In this document: piece after piece, positions 15,363 through 23,568 of the stretch | How positions within the stretch are numbered: position 1 is the first letter of the stretch | How the letters are laid out: the number at the start of each line of letters is the position of its first letter | Assembly: GCA_900757145.1 (NCBI GenBank) | Contig: CAAEMT010000061.1 | Span: 1-27,521, forward strand | Source: Lachnospiraceae bacterium | GTDB lineage: Bacteria > Bacillota > Clostridia > Lachnospirales > Lachnospiraceae | Reading direction: 5' to 3' | Length of the DNA stretch: 27,521 nucleotides | The notes under the pieces: model-generated | Database searches by the model: none | Seen by the model: only the letters and a program-made list of their open reading frames with translations | Told to the model about the DNA's origin: nothing | Translations under genes and position numbers: made by a program

Positions 15363-16412
15363 CTATCTGACATAAAATTTATAGCTCGTCTTTGTATCGT
15401 ACTTTTGTCCTGCTTTTAATAACGGACTTGGAAATTCCGGTTGATTCACTGCATTCGGATAATACTGGGATTCCAGACAAAATCCGTGGCGTTTTCCATA
15501 TTTCACACCGTTCTTTCCGATCTGATCTGTAATAAAATTGCCTGCATAGAACTGCATACCGCAGCAGTCTGTGAATGCTTCCAGAACGATTCCGCTCTCT
15601 TCGCAGTACGCCTCCGCCATCTTTTTCTTCTCTCCCGCCTTATCTGAGAGAACAAAATTGTGATCGTATCCGCCCACAAATACCATCTGCTCAAAGTCAG
15701 CATTTATGTCTCTTCCGATTGGCTTTGCCGTACGGAAATCCATCGGCGTTCCCTCTACAGCTGCGATTTCTCCTGTCGGGATCGCCTGTGAATCATGTAC
15801 CGGAGTATACGCCTCTGCAAAAATGCGAAGTTCCTGACCTTCTATGCTTCCGCTTTCATGTCCTGCCAGATTAAAATAGGAATGATTGGTCAGATTTGCT
15901 ACCGTATCTGCATCAGACCTTCCCTCATAATGGAGCATGATCTCATTGTCATCTGTCAGCGTATACGTCACTGTCACATTAAAATTTCCTGGAAATCCCT
16001 GATCTCCATCTGGGCTTTCGAGGGCAAATGTAATACTGTTTTTCTCTTCATCAACTGCCTTTACATTCCACTTACGGTTGTCATACCCGTCATTTCCGCT
16101 GTGTAGATTGTTCTCATTATCATTGATGTCCATCTGATATTCTTTTTCACCGATTTTAAAATGTCCCTTGGCTATGCGGTTGCCGCTCCTGCCGATCACC
16201 GTACCGAAAAAGCACGTATTATCAATATAATCCTGCGGCTTCTCATAGCCGAGCACTACGTCGCGCAGAATACCCTCCTTATCCGGAACGAGTACGCTCA
16301 CAAGCGTTGCGCCAAGCTCTGTCAGTACTATTGTCATATTGTTTTTATTCGTAAAGGAATACAGATTGTATTCTGTTCCGTCGTTCGTTTTGCCGTAAAA
16401 CTTTTTCTCCAT
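15363..16412 (-). CDS. galM: Aldose 1-epimerase (galactose mutarotase)
   Basis: The enzyme interconverts the alpha and beta anomers of aldoses such as galactose, glucose or xylose. The 349 residues have the complete GalM beta-sandwich with IGRSGNRIAKG, NNLHSG (His104), NHSYFNLAG (general acid His177), GYDHNF and the catalytic Glu314 in FCLESQYYPNAVN. GGGAGG lies before the ATG at 16412. There is no signal peptide, so it acts in the cytoplasm. It precedes the sensor gene by 48 bases and may share its transcript. It follows a terminator-like hairpin after the isomerase gene, and I see no convincing promoter of its own. Confidence 0.95.
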   Translation of the reverse strand: MEKKFYGKTNDGTEYNLYSFTNKNNMTIVLTELGATLVSVLVPDKEGILRDVVLGYEKPQDYIDNTCFFGTVIGRSGNRIAKGHFKIGEKEYQMDINDNENNLHSGNDGYDNRKWNVKAVDEEKNSITFALESPDGDQGFPGNFNVTVTYTLTDDNEIMLHYEGRSDADTVANLTNHSYFNLAGHESGSIEGQELRIFAEAYTPVHDSQAIPTGEIAAVEGTPMDFRTAKPIGRDINADFEQMVFVGGYDHNFVLSDKAGEKKKMAEAYCEESGIVLEAFTDCCGMQFYAGNFITDQIGKNGVKYGKRHGFCLESQYYPNAVNQPEFPSPLLKAGQKYDTKTSYKFYVR

Positions 16413-16485
16413 GATAAAATCCTCCCTACGTTCCTAAAAAGTACTCTGACAGCCTTTATAGAACTCCTTCTCATGATAGTGGAAA

Positions 16486-16517
16486 AGAGGCTGCCGCCTG
16501 ATTCTGCGACAGCCTCT
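16486..16517 (-). terminator. Terminator-like hairpin after the sugar isomerase gene
   Basis: AGAGGCTG (16486-16493) pairs with CAGCCTCT (16510-16517), with further C-G pairs inside. On the minus strand TTTTCC follows. It would end much of the pentose-gene transcript before galM, though read-through may supply galM and the sensor genes, as no strong promoter lies between. Confidence 0.7.
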
Positions 16518-16591
16518 GCTGCTTGTTATTTCCATGTGCTTCCTGCATCCGCACAAACAGATTTTTCGTCTCCTGCGATATACCAATCGGC

Positions 16592-18076
16592 TTATGCGAA
16601 CGGATTCTCTGTTCTGTACGGTACGCCTGCCGGATGGTTGTAACCGATCTCGTCCGGACATACGCCGATAAGCTTGAATACCTCAAACAGAGCTTTTCCG
16701 AAGTGACCGAATGCAACCGCGCCGTGATGCGGATAATTGCCCTCGATCAGAACGTGACGGTAGAAACGACCCATCTCCGGAATAGCGAATACGCCGATTC
16801 CGCCGAAGGACTGTGTAGCTACCGGAAGTACCTCGCCCTGTGCAACGTATGCACGCAGAATATTGTCTGCTGTACTCTGCAGGCGGAAGAATGTAATGTC
16901 GCCAGGGATAATATCTCCCTCAAGTGTTCCGTTCGTCACCTCTACCGGAAGGCTTCTTGCCATGATCTTCTGATACTTCATGTTGAAGCTTGCCAGCTTG
17001 GAAGAACATGTATTTCCGCAGTGGAAGCCCATGAATGTATCTTTGTGTGTATAGTTGAATTTGCCCTTAATGGACTCTTCATACATATCTGCCGGTACGG
17101 AGTTATTGATGTCAAGCAATGTAACAGCGTCGTTGCTTACGCATGTTCCGATAAACTCGGACAGCGCTCCGTAGATATCTACCTCACAGGAAACCGGAAT
17201 GCCTCTTCCTGTCAGACGGCTGTTTACGTAGCACGGTACAAATCCGAACTGCGTCTGGAATGCCGGCCAGCATTTTCCTGCGATTGCAACATATTTTCTG
17301 TAGCCTCTGTGCTCCTCGATCCAGTCAAGCAGTGTCAGCTCATACTGAGCCAGCTTGCCAAGAACTTCCGGCTTCTTATTTCCTGCGCCAAGCTCAGCCT
17401 CCATATCCTTAACTACCTCCGGGATACGCGGATCGTCTGCATGCTTGTTGAATGCTTCAAACAAGTCAAGCTCTGAGTTCTCCTCAATCTCAACTCCCAG
17501 ATTATAAAGCTGCTTGATCGGTGCGTTACATGCAAGGAAGTTCAGAGGACGCGGACCAAAAGAGATAATCTTTAAGTTCTTCAGACCAACAACCGCACGC
17601 GCGATCGGCACAAACTCGTTGATCATGTCTGCACACTCTTCTGCTGTACCTACCGGATACTCCGGAATGTAAGCTCTAATATTACGCAGTCTTAAGTTGT
17701 AGCTTGCATTTAACATACCGCAGTAAGCGTCACCTCTGCCGTCGCTTAAGTCACACTGGCTCTCCTCTGCCGCTGCAACGAACATAGCCGGTCCATCAAA
17801 ATGCTTTGCGAGCAGTGTCTCTGAAATCTCCGGTCCGAAGTTTCCAAGATAAACCACGAGTGCCTCACAGCCTGCGGCCTTTACGTCCTCAAGAGCCTGT
17901 ACCATATGGATCTCACTCTCAACGATGCAGATAGGGCACTCATAAATATCCTCTGCATCATATTTTGCCTTATAAGCCTCAACGAGAGCCTTTCTTCTGT
18001 TTACGGACAGTGATTCCGGAAAACAGTCGCGGCTCACTGCAACAATACCAATTTTTACTTTCGGAATGTTGATCAT
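16592..18076 (-). CDS. L-fucose/L-arabinose isomerase family protein
   Basis: This is a cytoplasmic ketose-aldose isomerase of 494 residues. It belongs to the FucI/AraA-like fold: SRDCFPESL near the N terminus, GPRPLNFLACN in the middle, then CEVDIYGALSEF (Glu298) and LLDINNSVPAD (Asp322). The 24-residue spacing of Glu and Asp equals that of the two catalytic metal ligands in E. coli FucI (337 and 361), and YPHHGAVAFGHFGKAL near the C terminus can supply the metal-binding His. Strong AGGAGGAGAAGG precedes the ATG at 18076. Next to xylulokinase and without fuculokinase, fuculose aldolase or araBD genes in view, it may make D-xylulose from a pentose rather than act on fucose. That substrate call is inference. 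Confidence 0.88.
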   Translation of the reverse strand: MINIPKVKIGIVAVSRDCFPESLSVNRRKALVEAYKAKYDAEDIYECPICIVESEIHMVQALEDVKAAGCEALVVYLGNFGPEISETLLAKHFDGPAMFVAAAEESQCDLSDGRGDAYCGMLNASYNLRLRNIRAYIPEYPVGTAEECADMINEFVPIARAVVGLKNLKIISFGPRPLNFLACNAPIKQLYNLGVEIEENSELDLFEAFNKHADDPRIPEVVKDMEAELGAGNKKPEVLGKLAQYELTLLDWIEEHRGYRKYVAIAGKCWPAFQTQFGFVPCYVNSRLTGRGIPVSCEVDIYGALSEFIGTCVSNDAVTLLDINNSVPADMYEESIKGKFNYTHKDTFMGFHCGNTCSSKLASFNMKYQKIMARSLPVEVTNGTLEGDIIPGDITFFRLQSTADNILRAYVAQGEVLPVATQSFGGIGVFAIPEMGRFYRHVLIEGNYPHHGAVAFGHFGKALFEVFKLIGVCPDEIGYNHPAGVPYRTENPFA

Positions 18077-18168
18077 TTCCTTCTCCTCCTATTTACTTTT
18101 ATTTCTTTGTGCCGGCATTGCCGGTGATATGTTCTCCCGATCGTCTCGGGCAATATCCTGATCAAAAT

Positions 18169-18330
18169 TTTTGCACGGCTCATTTCAAATGTTCTCTCTG
18201 CCCTGCACCGTGCCACCTCGCATCCGCTTCGCTTCTGCTCGGTCGCGGGCATTCGCCCTGTAAAACTGCCTTCTGACACCTCCGTCTGCAAGCAGACGCG
18301 CTGTCATCCGGCGTTTTGCACGGCTCATTT
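18169..18330. repeat. Pair of 17 bp direct repeats flanking a hairpin-rich interval
   Basis: TTTTGCACGGCTCATTT occurs exactly at 18169-18185 and at 18314-18330. The second copy contains the stop codon of the DUF4867 gene. The 128 bp between them is GC-rich and full of stems on the minus strand (CGTCTGC-tt-GCAGACG, GGGC-gaat-GCCC). Two more stems lie beyond the left repeat: CCCGA-gacga-TCGGG around 18135-18150 and CCGGC-aat-GCCGG around 18114-18126. The layout suggests an inserted intergenic repeat unit or a local duplication. Confidence 0.6.
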
Positions 18331-18945
18331 TATACGAACGTTTTCACCGATAAGTCCCATCGGAGAACCCTCCGGCAGTCCGCCTTCCGGATGTCCGATC
18401 AGCCACTTATTTTTCGCTGTCAAATGCTTATCCTCGCCGCCCGCATGCTTTTCATCAAGCGGAAGGTTCGTATCTTTCGGCAGTACGATTGCTACGCGGA
18501 ACCCTTCTTCGCTGCCGTTGCACGGAGCGTAATGAAGCGTTGTCGCATACAGCTCCACCGCCGTTCCCTTCGGAAGCAGAAACGCCTCGACAAGCGAAGT
18601 ATCGTATGTAAAATCCTCTGTCACATCCTGCTGTGCGCCGACGAGAAGAATTGCGTCTGTCGCCGCTACATTGATCTCCGATGAACGGTGATACTCCAGT
18701 GCGTTTAACATATAGTTGTTTCCGTTGCAGTATCCGATCTGGATCGGAAGCTCACCGTACGTCTTTGTCTGAAGCTCTTCAAATACTGGAAGAGACTCAA
18801 GCACTTCTACAGACGGCTCATATACTACGTCGGACGGACACGGTGTCTTCGTCTCAAGCGCCGCAACCAGTCCTGAAAAGTCGATCCCCTCTACCACGCG
18901 GCCATATCTTCGAAAAGCCGCATCTGTTACTTTCTTAATCTCCAT
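18325..18945 (-). CDS. DUF4867 family protein, cupin-like, in the xylulokinase cluster
   Basis: The protein has 206 residues, no signal peptide and no membrane segment. I recognise it as the DUF4867 type, an uncharacterised Firmicutes family often found by sugar isomerase and kinase genes. The core (IGYCNGNNYMLNALEYHRSSEINVAATDAILLVGAQQDV, then LVEAFLLPKGTAVELYATTLHYAPC) has the strand pattern and the spaced Glu and His residues of a cupin metal site, as in AllA-like lyases. The C-terminal third holds GEDKHLTAKNKWLIGHPEGGLPEGSP. AGGAGGG precedes the ATG at 18945. It lies between xylulokinase and the isomerase, so I infer a role in the same sugar pathway, perhaps as an epimerase or isomerase. 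No activity is demonstrated by the sequence. Confidence 0.82.
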   Translation of the reverse strand: MEIKKVTDAAFRRYGRVVEGIDFSGLVAALETKTPCPSDVVYEPSVEVLESLPVFEELQTKTYGELPIQIGYCNGNNYMLNALEYHRSSEINVAATDAILLVGAQQDVTEDFTYDTSLVEAFLLPKGTAVELYATTLHYAPCNGSEEGFRVAIVLPKDTNLPLDEKHAGGEDKHLTAKNKWLIGHPEGGLPEGSPMGLIGENVRIK

Positions 18946-19040
18946 TGTGTATTCCCTCCTGTTTTCCTTCTCCTGTCTGCTTTCTCCGCAAACTTAAAAG
19001 ACTGCCTTCTCCAAAAATGTTCTAAAACCCTGCACTTCCT

Positions 19041-20510
19041 TTACTGTATCGCGTCAAACAAATCCTTGCAGGTCGGATAGATCTGCTTGAACTGTGCGTA
19101 TCTTGATTCGTACTTCTCTACGAGCTCCGGCTCCGGATCTACTGTATCGATGACCTTTACCAGCTTTTCCGCCGCCTCTTCTACAGACGCATATTCGCCG
19201 CACGCTACTGCGGCAAGCATAGCACCGCCAAGTGCCGGGCCTTCCTCGCTTTCGATCACATCTACCTTGAGATTCAGGACATTGGCAATGATCTTCTTCC
19301 ACAGCGGACTCTTCGCCCCGCCTCCGCAAATCTTTGTCCTTTCAATTTTGATGCCAAGTGCTCTGGCAATCTCGAGAGAATCGCGAAGCGCAAATGCCAC
19401 TCCCTCCAGAACCGCCTGCGTCATGTCAGCTCTCGTCGTGTCCATCGTCATACCGATAAAAGTCGCACGCGCATTCGGATTATTGTGCGGCGAACGCTCT
19501 CCCATCAGATATGGCAGGAAGTAAACATGGTTCTCACCAAGCTTTTCAATCGCTTTCTGCTCTGCGGCATAATCCTTTGTTCCGATGATCTCATCCATCC
19601 ACCACTTGTTGCAGGACGCTGCGCTTAACATACAGCCCATCAGGTGATAATGACCGTCTGCGTGGGCAAAAGCATGCAGGGCATTAAACTTATCTACACC
19701 GAATTTTTCAGAGGAAATGAAAATCGTACCGCTTGTGCCAAGTGAAATGTTGCACATGCCGTCTCCTACTGTCCCTGTGCCGACTGCCGCTGCCGCATTA
19801 TCTCCTGCTCCCGCCACAACTTTTACGCTCTGCGGGATACCAAGCTCCTGAGCGATCTCCGGCAGCACTGTACCGACTACTTCATAGCTTTCGTATACCT
19901 TTGCCATCTGATCCTCGCAAACTCCGCAAATCTCAAGCATTTCTTTCGACCAGCAGCGGTTCTTTACGTCAAAAAGAAGCATGCCTGACGCATCAGATAC
20001 ATCCGTGCAGTGTACTCCGCTTAAGCGGTATGCAATGTAATCTTTCGGAAGCATGATCTTTGCGATCTTCGCGAAGTTCTCCGGTTCTTTATTCTTTACC
20101 CACAAAATTTTCGGCGCAGTAAAACCTGTAAAGGAAATATTCGCCGTATACTCGGAAAGTTTTTCTTTTCCGATCACGTTGTTGAGATAATCGCACTCCT
20201 CATATGTCCTTCCATCATTCCATAAAAGCGCCGGACGGATCACCTGATCGTTCTTATCAAGGATCACCAGACCGTGCATCTGTCCGCCAAAGCTGATGCC
20301 TGCCACCTGAGACTTATCGCAGTCTGCAAGAAGTTCTTTCAGTCCTGCTATCGTCTGCTCGTACCAATCCTCCGGCTTCTGCTCAGACCAACCCGGATGT
20401 GGAAAATAAATCGGATATTCTTTTGAAACAATCTTTTTAATCTTGCCAGCCCCGTCCATCAGCAGCAGCTTAACCGCTGAAGTACCGAGATCCACGCCTA
20501 CATACAACAT
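19041..20510 (-). CDS. xylB: Xylulokinase
   Basis: The enzyme phosphorylates D-xylulose to D-xylulose 5-phosphate with ATP, feeding the pentose phosphate pathway. The 489 residues cover the whole FGGY kinase: VGVDLGTSAVK at the N terminus, FGGQMHGLVILD and LLWNDGRT in the sugar site, the catalytic-Asp segment AGAGDNAAAAVGTG, NISLGTSGTIF, LPYLMGERSPHNNPNARATF and ICGGGAKSPLWKKIIANVL. AGGAGGG precedes the ATG at 20510. It follows the lipid kinase gene by 20 bases and is followed by the DUF4867 gene after 95 bases, consistent with one transcript. The sugar-site residues favour xylulose over ribulose, though related FGGY kinases can be promiscuous. Confidence 0.95.
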   Translation of the reverse strand: MLYVGVDLGTSAVKLLLMDGAGKIKKIVSKEYPIYFPHPGWSEQKPEDWYEQTIAGLKELLADCDKSQVAGISFGGQMHGLVILDKNDQVIRPALLWNDGRTYEECDYLNNVIGKEKLSEYTANISFTGFTAPKILWVKNKEPENFAKIAKIMLPKDYIAYRLSGVHCTDVSDASGMLLFDVKNRCWSKEMLEICGVCEDQMAKVYESYEVVGTVLPEIAQELGIPQSVKVVAGAGDNAAAAVGTGTVGDGMCNISLGTSGTIFISSEKFGVDKFNALHAFAHADGHYHLMGCMLSAASCNKWWMDEIIGTKDYAAEQKAIEKLGENHVYFLPYLMGERSPHNNPNARATFIGMTMDTTRADMTQAVLEGVAFALRDSLEIARALGIKIERTKICGGGAKSPLWKKIIANVLNLKVDVIESEEGPALGGAMLAAVACGEYASVEEAAEKLVKVIDTVDPEPELVEKYESRYAQFKQIYPTCKDLFDAIQ

Positions 20511-20530
20511 ATTCAGCCCTCCTGTGTGTA

Positions 20531-21451
20531 TTAATCCTCTAGTGCGTCTGTCACCGGCTGCGCCGCCGACTCTGTCATGACCTCAAGTGCCTGCGGAAGA
20601 TTCTCCATCTCCACAAATGTATGAGTTCCGCCGTTTTCTCCATCCTGTGTCCATGCAACAGGTTCGGTCGAGGTGAACGTTAATCTCTTTGTTTTAAAAC
20701 GGACAACATGCTTGCTCTTCTCGTCCTGCATGATAAGCGCACCAATAACCTCCTGCCAGTCTACAATGCTCTGCGGCGTACGCACGAGCATCACCTCAAA
20801 CAGACCGTCATTTAGCTCTACATTCTTTCCGGTAAGCATCTTAAATCCTCCGACCGAGTTTGAATTGGAGATCATGCCGTACATAAATTCTCCTTCGTCA
20901 CAGAATTCCTCGCTCTCGATCTTCATATGATAGCTTTTCCATGAACCTACGCGTTTCATGCCTTCGATCAGATAAGCCGTATGCCCGAGCACATTTTTAA
21001 GCTCCTGATTCGTCTGGTAGGAGACATCTGTCAAAAATCCAAAGGCTGCCACATAGACAAAATAATCATCATTGAACCTGCCGATATCACACGCGAATGG
21101 CGAACCGCTTACGACCAGCTGAGCCGCCTGTTCCATCTGCTTTGGAATTCCAAGACTGCTGCCGAAATCATTCGTACTGCCTGCCGGAATATAGCCGATC
21201 GTCCTGCGTATCCCGCTGTTCATTATACCTGTCACGACTTCGTCAAGCGTTCCATCGCCTCCGCTGCACACAACCATGTCGTACTGCGGCGCGCGCTCTT
21301 CTACAGCAGTGCAGGCATCTTTCCCCTGCCTTGTCGGATATACGGTCACCTCATAGTCCGCCGCTGAAAATGTCTCCAAAATAGCGGAAAGATGATTTTT
21401 GATCAATCCCTTTCCTGACCGCGGATTATACACAAATAACATTTTCTTCAT
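20531..21451 (-). CDS. Diacylglycerol/lipid kinase family protein (DagK/YegS-like)
   Basis: This soluble or peripheral lipid kinase of 306 residues has the NAD-kinase-like DAGK catalytic fold. Visible motifs are FVYNPRSGKG near the N terminus, the nucleotide loop SGGDGTLDEVVTGI (GGDGT at 64-68), PAGSTNDFGSSLGIP and the C-terminal NVELNDGLFEVMLVR. It likely phosphorylates diacylglycerol to return it to phospholipid synthesis, although some relatives act on other lipids. AGGAG precedes the ATG at 21451. The gene sits 20 bases before xylB, so the two are probably co-transcribed. I see no functional link between lipid turnover and xylulose use, so the linkage may be accidental. Confidence 0.93.
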   Translation of the reverse strand: MKKMLFVYNPRSGKGLIKNHLSAILETFSAADYEVTVYPTRQGKDACTAVEERAPQYDMVVCSGGDGTLDEVVTGIMNSGIRRTIGYIPAGSTNDFGSSLGIPKQMEQAAQLVVSGSPFACDIGRFNDDYFVYVAAFGFLTDVSYQTNQELKNVLGHTAYLIEGMKRVGSWKSYHMKIESEEFCDEGEFMYGMISNSNSVGGFKMLTGKNVELNDGLFEVMLVRTPQSIVDWQEVIGALIMQDEKSKHVVRFKTKRLTFTSTEPVAWTQDGENGGTHTFVEMENLPQALEVMTESAAQPVTDALED

Positions 21452-21535
21452 AGTTAAAATCTCCTGTAATTTTACTACTTTTACACATGAACCGCAAGCA
21501 AATTATTGCTATACTGCATCAAATTTTAGCTCTTA

Positions 21536-23377
21536 TTACTCGATAATTTTACATATTTTACGATCGTACGTATACAGCCCGTTTATTTCCTCTTCCACAT
21601 CGGACACCTGCGTGTATACAGCTCCGCACAATCCCTGCCGCTCAAGCGCACGCAGCTTTTTCTGCTGCTCTTTGAACGCCTTCGTAAACGCTGCCGGAGT
21701 CTCATAAGCACGATATCCGTATACCTCCTTCGCACACGTATGTCCCTTGACCGGACATGTCAGTCCTCCATACTCTGAGATGACGAACGCTCTTTCTTCC
21801 GCTCTGTCCTTCGTAACGCGCAGCGGACGAAAATAATTATGTACGCTCCTTATATCCCCGCCGCCCTGATCAAACCATCCGCTTGCATGGTCAATAAGTC
21901 TTGTCGTGTCGATGCTGCGTATCCTCTCTGTAATGCGCAGCGCGTCAAACTGTCCCCACCCCTCATTAAACGGCACCCACATCGCAATACAAGGGCAATT
22001 ATAGAGCTGACGCACCATCTCCATGCATTCCTCTTCCCATCGTCTGCGCTCTCTTTGATCTGTACGCCCAAAAAATCGATAGTCGTTGTCCCGTATCCGC
22101 TGCGTCACTGCCGGAACTGCAGTAGGAAGATAGCACAGTCTTTTCAGATCCGGCTTTCCGCCGCCATTTATCATATCCTGCCACACGATCATGCCAAGAC
22201 GGTCGCAATGGTAATACCAGCGCATCGGCTCGATCTTAATATGTTTCCGCATCGTATTGAAGCCAAGCTCTTTCATCTTTTTGATGTCAAATACCATCGC
22301 CTCGTCCGATGGCGGCGTATACAGACTCTCCGGCCAGTAGCCCTGATCAAGCACTCCGTGAAAGAAGTACGGTTCATTATTCAGAAGCAGACGCGTATGG
22401 CCATACTCATCCTTTCCGAGGGAAAATTTGCGCATCGCAAAATAACTCTCCACGCAGTCCTCTCCCGCCGTAATCACAAGCCTATATAGAAATGGCTCTT
22501 CAGGACTCCACGGACATACCTCCGGAAGCGCAATCTGTACTTGGGCGACAGCCTGCTGCGCCTCATGACCATTTACAAAACAGTCAACTTTTTCAGAAAA
22601 ACGGTGCGTCACATACGTAAATTCTTCCGCCCCAACACGGTGTATGTATGTGCTGTCACGCCCGCAGACTAAGATTTGAATCTCCTGTGCCTGCGTAAGA
22701 GAAAGCTCAAGACGCACTTCTCCCTCATCAAAAAGAGGCGTAATCTTCACATCCTCAATAAAATTTTCCGGCACTGTCTCCATCCACACACTCTGCCATA
22801 TTCCGCTCTGCGCCGTATAAAACATCCCCTTCGGAGAAAGCGTCTGTTTACCGCAGCAAGCGCCGCCTGCATCTGTATCATCCTGCACGCGCACCCATAT
22901 CGTATTTTTCCCTTCGCGAACGAGATCGGTCACATCAAAAGAAAACGGCAGATAACCATTTCGGTGACTGCCTAGCAGCTTACCGTTCCACCATACGATG
23001 CAGCGCTCATCGACTGCTCCAAAATGCAGCAAAAGCCGTCTTCCCTCCGGCAACTTTGCCAAATCTACGCTTCTAAAATACCAAAGATATCCTCCCGGCT
23101 CCAGCCGTTTTCCAACACCTGAACGCGATGTCTCAGGAGAAAACGGAACCAATATCCTGCCATCAAATTTTTCAGGTCTGATACCCTTATCTGTAAAAGC
23201 ATAATGCCAGTATCCATTCAGGCACATCCAGTCTCCACGCCGCAGCTGAGGGCGGGGATACTGTGCAAGCGGCTTTTTATTTCCGTCCTGCTCACTCCAG
23301 ATCGTAGACAGCTGCGTAATCGTCCTCTCCTTTCCTCTTCCTGCGCCCGCAGCCGACAACGCGTCAAAAATACGCAT
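21536..23377 (-). CDS. Glycoside hydrolase family 2 protein
   Basis: This 613-residue exo-acting glycosidase has the GH2 layout: a jelly-roll sugar-binding domain (about 35-205, with YLWYFRSVDL and WWNGKLLGSHRNGYLPFSFDVTDL), an immunoglobulin-like domain (about 208-315) and a TIM barrel from about 330. The acid/base pair Asn471-Glu472 lies in WVPFNEGWGQ and the nucleophile Glu535 in FVISEYGG. No signal peptide is present, so it acts on imported sugars. GGGAGGGGG stands before the ATG at 23377. Family 2 includes beta-galactosidases, beta-glucuronidases, beta-mannosidases and arabinosidases; the sequence alone does not settle which. It lies upstream of the lipid kinase and xylulokinase genes and has its own strong promoter. 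Confidence 0.92.
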   Translation of the reverse strand: MRIFDALSAAGAGRGKERTITQLSTIWSEQDGNKKPLAQYPRPQLRRGDWMCLNGYWHYAFTDKGIRPEKFDGRILVPFSPETSRSGVGKRLEPGGYLWYFRSVDLAKLPEGRRLLLHFGAVDERCIVWWNGKLLGSHRNGYLPFSFDVTDLVREGKNTIWVRVQDDTDAGGACCGKQTLSPKGMFYTAQSGIWQSVWMETVPENFIEDVKITPLFDEGEVRLELSLTQAQEIQILVCGRDSTYIHRVGAEEFTYVTHRFSEKVDCFVNGHEAQQAVAQVQIALPEVCPWSPEEPFLYRLVITAGEDCVESYFAMRKFSLGKDEYGHTRLLLNNEPYFFHGVLDQGYWPESLYTPPSDEAMVFDIKKMKELGFNTMRKHIKIEPMRWYYHCDRLGMIVWQDMINGGGKPDLKRLCYLPTAVPAVTQRIRDNDYRFFGRTDQRERRRWEEECMEMVRQLYNCPCIAMWVPFNEGWGQFDALRITERIRSIDTTRLIDHASGWFDQGGGDIRSVHNYFRPLRVTKDRAEERAFVISEYGGLTCPVKGHTCAKEVYGYRAYETPAAFTKAFKEQQKKLRALERQGLCGAVYTQVSDVEEEINGLYTYDRKICKIIE

Positions 23378-23421
23378 ACGTATCCCCCTCCCTGCATTCT
23401 TTTATCAACCCATTTTGTATC

Positions 23422-23450
23422 ATTATAATCCCTTTTAGAAAATGAACCAA
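23422..23450 (-). promoter_or_regulatory. Sigma-A promoter of the GH2 gene and probably the downstream pentose genes
   Basis: On the minus strand TTGGTT (23450-23445), a 17-base spacer and the consensus -10 TATAAT (23427-23422). The likely start is about 38 bases before the ATG at 23377. I see no clear operator. No terminator lies between the GH2 and lipid kinase genes, so this promoter may drive the set down to the isomerase gene. Confidence 0.8.
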
Positions 23451-23526
23451 GCATATTTTTTCAGTTTATGCAATTTTCATATTCTGCAAATCAATAAAAT
23501 ATCTCTTTCATCTGTGCATACGCAGT

Positions 23527-23553
23527 AAAAAGGAGGCTGACAAAGCAGCCCCC
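23527..23553 (-). terminator. Rho-independent terminator of the NSS transporter gene
   Basis: On the minus strand GGGGGCTG and CAGCCTCC form an 8 bp stem (one G-T pair) around a short loop, followed at once by TTTTT. It lies about 16 bases past the transporter stop codon. Confidence 0.85.
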
Positions 23554-23568
23554 ATGCGTATTTTTCTT

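Noticed and set aside
18073..18291. 72-codon minus-strand frame between the DUF4867 and isomerase genes
   Set aside because: It runs through the hairpin-rich repeat interval, has an Arg-rich unnatural composition, and overlaps the isomerase ribosome site and start. It is best explained as a by-product of the repeat.
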